Origin: Candidatus Roizmanbacteria bacterium
GTDB lineage: Bacteria; Patescibacteriota; Microgenomatia; UBA1406; GWC2-37-13
Length of the DNA: 25,303 nt
Reading direction: 5' to 3'
Assembly: GCA_027002315.1 (NCBI GenBank)
Contig: JALWZV010000019.1
Coordinates: forward strand, 1 to 25,303
Positions within the stretch are counted from its first letter, which is position 1; each line of letters opens with the position of its first letter. Below, piece after piece: positions 22,314-25,303 of the stretch. Position numbers and translations under genes: made by a program. A model generated the notes under the pieces. That model was not told the DNA's origin. It ran no database searches and saw nothing but the letters and a program-made list of their open reading frames with translations.

Positions 22314-23405
22314 ATGTCTAAACATAAAGCCGTTACTACTCTAAAGAATTTACTTGACCAGGGAAAAGAAGATGGTTTTATTGTTCAAGATGATATTTTG
22401 CTGGTATATCCTGACCCTGAGAATCATATAGAGGAGATTGATGATTTTTTTAACACAGCCTTAGAAGATGGAATATACATATTTGAGACAGTATCATCGC
22501 GTGATGAATTAGATACTCAAAAATCAGCTGAAAAATTAGAGAAAGAGATAGAAGAGTTAGTAGCATCAGCCCATGGGGAATCTTTGGATCCTATAAAAAT
22601 GTATCTGAAAGAGATAGGACGTACTCCTCTTTTAACTCATCAACAAGAGATAGATCTAGCTCAAAGATATGAAAAGGGGGATTTGAAGGCTAAAGAAGTT
22701 TTAACGAGGTCTAATTTAAGATTGGTTGTCTCAATTGCTAAAAAATACTTAGGAAGAAGACTTTCCTTTTTGGATTTAATTCAAGAGGGCAACAAAGGTT
22801 TAATTCGTGCAGTTGAAAAATATGATTGGAGAAGGGGATATAAATTTTCTACTTACGCTACATGGTGGATTAGACAAGCTATTACTAGAGCAATAGCAGA
22901 CCAGTCGCGTACTATCAGAATTCCTGTTCATATGGTAGATCAAATAAATAGATATTATAAAACGAAACGCAAACTGACTCAAAAGTTAGGAAGGGAACCA
23001 ACAAATAAAGAAGTTGCCAAAGAGATGCAGATGGAGGAGTCGGCGATTGAAAATCTAATTAAGATATCCCAACATCCGAAGTCTCTTTCAACCCCAATTG
23101 GGGATGATAAGGAAACAAGCTTAGAGGAGTTCGTGGCTGATAGACAAAAGCCAAGTTTATATGAGCTTGTTTCACGTGGACTATTAAGAGAAACCTTGAA
23201 TGATGTTTTAAAAACTTTATCAGAAAGAGAGAGAAAGGTTTTAATGATGAGATTTGGATTAAACGATGGAAAACAAAAAACATTAGAGGAGGTAGGTAAG
23301 GAGTTTAATGTAACGAGGGAAAGAATTAGACAGATAGAGGCGAAGGCTATTAAAAAATTAAGACATCCAACTAGAGCAAGGAAACTACGTGACTTTCTCG
23401 AGTAA
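22314..23405 (+). CDS. rpoD: Primary sigma factor RpoD/SigA
   Basis: A 363-residue group 1 sigma-70 factor. Region 1.1-like sequence is at about 8-57; region 1.2 starts at DPIKMYLKEIG (92-102); region 2 has RLVVSIAKKYLGRRLSFLDLIQEGN (136-160), the region 2.3/2.4 YKFSTYATWWIRQAITRAI (176-194). Region 3 begins about RTIRIPVHMVDQIN, and region 4 has LSERERKVLMMRFGL and the helix-turn-helix TLEEVGKEFNVTRERIRQIEAKAIKKLRHP. These match the primary factor, so promoters close to TTGACA/TATAAT are expected, in agreement with the one before rpoB. It follows dnaG as in the classical macromolecular-synthesis operon, here without rpsU. No Shine-Dalgarno site is visible before its start. Confidence 0.97.
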   Translation: MSKHKAVTTLKNLLDQGKEDGFIVQDDILLVYPDPENHIEEIDDFFNTALEDGIYIFETVSSRDELDTQKSAEKLEKEIEELVASAHGESLDPIKMYLKEIGRTPLLTHQQEIDLAQRYEKGDLKAKEVLTRSNLRLVVSIAKKYLGRRLSFLDLIQEGNKGLIRAVEKYDWRRGYKFSTYATWWIRQAITRAIADQSRTIRIPVHMVDQINRYYKTKRKLTQKLGREPTNKEVAKEMQMEESAIENLIKISQHPKSLSTPIGDDKETSLEEFVADRQKPSLYELVSRGLLRETLNDVLKTLSERERKVLMMRFGLNDGKQKTLEEVGKEFNVTRERIRQIEAKAIKKLRHPTRARKLRDFLE

Positions 23406-23411
23406 TTTTTA

Positions 23412-23465
23412 TGGGTATTAACATTAATAAATGTTATCTTAACAACGTATAAACCCACTTTTGTT
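23412..23465 (+). terminator. Possible weak terminator after rpoD
   Basis: TAACATT-AATA-AATGTTA (23419-23436) is a perfect 7-bp AT-rich stem. It lies inside a larger pairing of TGGGT (23412-23416) with ACCCA (23453-23457), after which comes CTTTTGTTG. The structure could stop transcription after rpoD, but the stems are weak and the T-run is short. No other terminator is seen in the 99-nt gap. Confidence 0.3.
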
Positions 23466-23470
23466 GATTA

Positions 23471-23490
23471 TTTTCTATGGACATAGAAAA
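23471..23490. promoter_or_regulatory. Perfect 9-bp inverted repeat upstream of the XRE gene (likely operator)
   Basis: TTTTCTATG-GA-CATAGAAAA is a perfect palindrome of two 9-bp arms with a 2-bp centre. It lies 14 nt before the first ATG of the XRE gene. TGGACA (23478-23483), in its centre, is 16 bp from TATTAA (23500-23505), so it would cover a -35. An XRE dimer binding here would repress its own gene, the usual pattern for small regulators of this family. It lacks a T-run, so a terminator role is less likely. Confidence 0.55.
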
Positions 23491-23504
23491 TATTTTATGT
23501 ATTA

Positions 23505-23732
23505 ATGAATTACATGCGAGGTAATTTCTTTTATAGAAGGCTTGGAAACAGAGTTGCGTATGAAAGAAAAAGGCATAGTTTATCTCAAGAAACACTATCT
23601 TTAATTACAGATATAGATAGAACATATATAGTAAAGATAGAGAAAGGCAAAGCTAACCCAAGCATAAAGGTGATTCGTAAAATAGCACGTGTTTTTAAAA
23701 TGAAGGTGAGTGATTTGTTGGAAGGGGTTTAA
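23505..23732 (+). CDS. XRE-family helix-turn-helix regulator
   Basis: A 75-residue single-domain DNA-binding protein. The five-helix HTH_3 pattern is clear: LGNRVAYERKRHSLSQETLSLITDIDRTYIVKIEKGKANPS, then IKVIRKIARVFKMKVSDLLEGV. The SQETLSLITDIDRTYIVKIEKG stretch supplies the recognition helix and the conserved xIExGK turn. No effector domain is present. Two starts are possible, ATG at 23505 or at 23514; a candidate TGGACA-16-TATTAA promoter would favour 23514, because its start point falls near 23512. A perfect palindrome upstream suggests autoregulation. The next gene is a CPBP-like membrane protein 39 nt downstream, which it may also control. Confidence 0.88.
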   Translation: MNYMRGNFFYRRLGNRVAYERKRHSLSQETLSLITDIDRTYIVKIEKGKANPSIKVIRKIARVFKMKVSDLLEGV

Positions 23733-23771
23733 TCTCTCTTGATTTTGTCTGTATATAGCTGTAAATTAATA

Positions 23772-24419
23772 ATGATGTCTAAAAAAACCACTCGTCTTCA
23801 AAAAGCCTTTAATACATGGTCAATAGTGCTTATCATATGGGCGTTATACAGAGCTAAGTTTTCTGTCCCTTTGATTTATGATGAGTTTTTAATAAAACCA
23901 TTAATATTTATCGTTCCCGTAATATACTTTTATCGCAAATTAAAGTTGCCTCTTAAACAAAATATTCACATTTTTTCTAAAGACGTAAAACTAGATTTTT
24001 TTATTGGAGCTATTGCTGGAGTTATTATTTTTGTTGCTGGTGTTGCTGCACACTTTATTAAAACTGGCAATGTCCTCTTCCATGTCCAGTACAGATATTT
24101 ACTGTTCTATGCCTTGATTTTTTTAGTGTCGTCTATTTCTGAGGAATTTATATCAAGAGGTTTTATGGTACATGAACTTCAGATAGAGTATAAAAATATT
24201 TTTAAAACAGTGTTTTACTCAAGTGCTTTGTTTGTTTTTTTACGTATACCAATAATATTTACTCAACCCAATCTAAAAGGACCAATAATTTTAACACTGC
24301 TTTTAATGGACTTTTTTTTAGGGGTTATAAATTCCTTGGTATATCTAGAAAGAAAGAGTTTAGTTGTCCCAATTTTTATTCACACATTTTATAGCCTTTC
24401 TATTTTGCTGTTTGTTTGA
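23772..24419 (+). CDS. CPBP-like intramembrane protease family protein, catalytic motifs incomplete
   Basis: A roughly 215-residue polytopic membrane protein with about six hydrophobic segments. The first CPBP (Rce1/Abi) motif is intact: SEEFISRGFM, giving EExxxRG. The second motif, usually FxxxH, reads FVFLR, so the metal-binding His is replaced by Arg. The third motif, usually HxxxN, reads IHTFYS, with His kept and Asn replaced by Ser. CPBP proteins are intramembrane metalloproteases or, when degenerate, non-catalytic membrane proteins. Start is one of two adjacent ATGs (23772 or 23775); an earlier TTG at 23739 adds residues that look unlike the family. Its last 20 nt overlap the convergent glycosyltransferase gene. 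It lies just downstream of the XRE gene. Confidence 0.75.
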   Translation: MMSKKTTRLQKAFNTWSIVLIIWALYRAKFSVPLIYDEFLIKPLIFIVPVIYFYRKLKLPLKQNIHIFSKDVKLDFFIGAIAGVIIFVAGVAAHFIKTGNVLFHVQYRYLLFYALIFLVSSISEEFISRGFMVHELQIEYKNIFKTVFYSSALFVFLRIPIIFTQPNLKGPIILTLLLMDFFLGVINSLVYLERKSLVVPIFIHTFYSLSILLFV

Positions 24420-25303
24420 TTAGATTTAAAACCTCTTCATCCCTAAGTTTATACTTGGCCTTTCTGTTTAGAGGTATATATTTAACCACGGCTAAAAGAA
24501 AGCCAAGGAGAAATTCTTTTTGCTTTTTAATCACCGTAAAATAAAAAAGGTTATATGGAAGGAGTAAAAGGTGTTGTAGGACCATTTTTGTATCTCTGAT
24601 GTTTTTCCAGATAAAGAGAAATTGATTTCTGTAAGCTATCTTCTTAATTTTGGATGAGCTAAAATATTTACTTATAGTTCCTTCGTGTTTATGTTTTACC
24701 TTAATACTTGCGTCAAAGTACACTGAGTATCCACTTTTCCAGGCTCTGTATGATAAATCAATATCTTCCCAGTAATAAGGGTTATAAAGATTATCAAAAC
24801 CCCTTAGATTCGCAAACTTTTTTTTATCAATAACAGACGCTCCTCCTTCTGCCCAAGCTGTAAATCCAGAAGTAATTGCCTTGTTTTTTTTATGAAACAT
24901 TAAACCTTTTTTCCAGTAGAGAATATTTTTCCCAACAATCTCATTGTTTTTCTCAATCTGAGCAAAAGACACCGCAAATACTTTTGGTGAGTTTGTAAGC
25001 AATTGTACGGCTTTTAAAAAAGAGTTATCCAGTAAAATAACGTCAGAGTTTAGCAACATAACGTATTGAGAAGATGCATTTTGCACCCCTTTGTTTACAG
25101 CTCCAGAAAATCCTAAATTTTTATCGTTTTCTATAACAATAATATCTTTGGATATTTTGTTCACATCTAATGATATCCTTTCTCTAGGATAATCGTTTAC
25201 CACAATTACCTCGTGTTCTTTTATCAAGGTGTAGTTATGTTTCAAGTTGTGAAGAAACATACCCTTATTTTTATAAGTAGGTATGACTACTGATATTTTA
25301 TTC
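24400..25303 (-). CDS. Family 2 glycosyltransferase, 5' end beyond the window
   Basis: The frame is open to the right edge: upstream of the ATG at 25260 it continues as NKISVVIPTYKNKG, the canonical GT2 N-terminal strand, so that ATG is internal and the true start lies outside. Visible motifs are VIVVNDYP, NLGFSGAVNKGVQ, the DxD-equivalent LLNSDVILLD, GGASVIDKKKF and PYYWEDIDLSYRAWKSGY, with the catalytic-base ED. This is the rhamnosyl/galactofuranosyl-transferase-like branch, which transfers sugars from NDP-donors to surface polysaccharides at the cytoplasmic face. A hydrophobic stretch (LLLPYNLFYF and LLGFLLAVV) suggests membrane association. It converges on and overlaps the CPBP-like gene by 20 nt. 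Confidence 0.9.
   Translation of the reverse strand, partial: NKISVVIPTYKNKGMFLHNLKHNYTLIKEHEVIVVNDYPRERISLDVNKISKDIIVIENDKNLGFSGAVNKGVQNASSQYVMLLNSDVILLDNSFLKAVQLLTNSPKVFAVSFAQIEKNNEIVGKNILYWKKGLMFHKKNKAITSGFTAWAEGGASVIDKKKFANLRGFDNLYNPYYWEDIDLSYRAWKSGYSVYFDASIKVKHKHEGTISKYFSSSKIKKIAYRNQFLFIWKNIRDTKMVLQHLLLLPYNLFYFTVIKKQKEFLLGFLLAVVKYIPLNRKAKYKLRDEEVLNLIKQTAK

Noticed and set aside
22979..23458. 159-codon minus-strand frame opposite rpoD
   Set aside because: It is antisense to sigma regions 3-4, shows no family resemblance, and has a composition dictated by the opposite strand.

Overview
The window is about 25 kb of AT-rich bacterial chromosome (roughly one third G+C by eye), densely coding, with standard stops. 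TGA ends several genes and an SPF-type RF2 is present, so this is not a UGA-recoded lineage. Core protein sequences, absence of clear Shine-Dalgarno sites, proteins with Thr-Pro-rich linkers, lamin-tail-domain and CAP secreted proteins, and a PilM-like/LytR_C protein beside prfB together suggest a Candidate Phyla Radiation (Patescibacteria) genome, most likely Microgenomates-like. That placement is inference; no 16S gene lies in the window.

Layout. (1) 1-315: the 3' end of an IS200/IS605-type transposase gene and its end hairpin, joined to the tail of an interrupted mscS. (2) 320-10326, minus strand: rpoB, rpoC, rpsL, rpsG and fusA, with a good sigma-70 promoter and a terminator-like hairpin in the rpoB leader. 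(3) 10456-12015, minus strand: YtxH-like and DUF948-like small membrane proteins, a sugar-phosphate nucleotidyltransferase and an unknown membrane protein. (4) 12019-20372, minus strand: an envelope and division cluster. In transcription order it holds a PilM-like/LytR_C protein, prfB, a single-pass protein with an OB-like exterior domain, ftsE, ftsX, a coiled-coil protein with a C39-like cysteine peptidase domain, a two-domain lamin-tail protein, a VanZ-like protein and a CAP-domain protein. (5) 20522-23405, plus strand: dnaG and rpoD, divergent from region 4. (6) 23505-24419, plus strand: an XRE regulator with a perfect inverted repeat upstream, and a CPBP-like membrane protein with incomplete catalytic motifs. 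(7) 24400 to the window end, minus strand: a family 2 glycosyltransferase, cut by the edge.

How the genes work together. Regions 2 and 5 supply transcription, replication priming and translation. Region 4 looks like a cell-wall remodelling module: FtsEX should couple ATP hydrolysis to the periplasmic or exterior peptidase encoded 1 nt downstream, in the manner of EnvC, PcsB or RipC but with a different catalytic fold.

The observations most worth following are the FtsEX/C39 pairing; several genes whose -10 element lies 6-8 nt before the start codon, which predicts leaderless mRNAs; the rpoB leader hairpin; unusual residues in the RpoC trigger loop and RpoB rifampicin pocket; and the 50-nt rpoC/rpsL overlap. 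No tRNA, rRNA, CRISPR array or phage module was seen.
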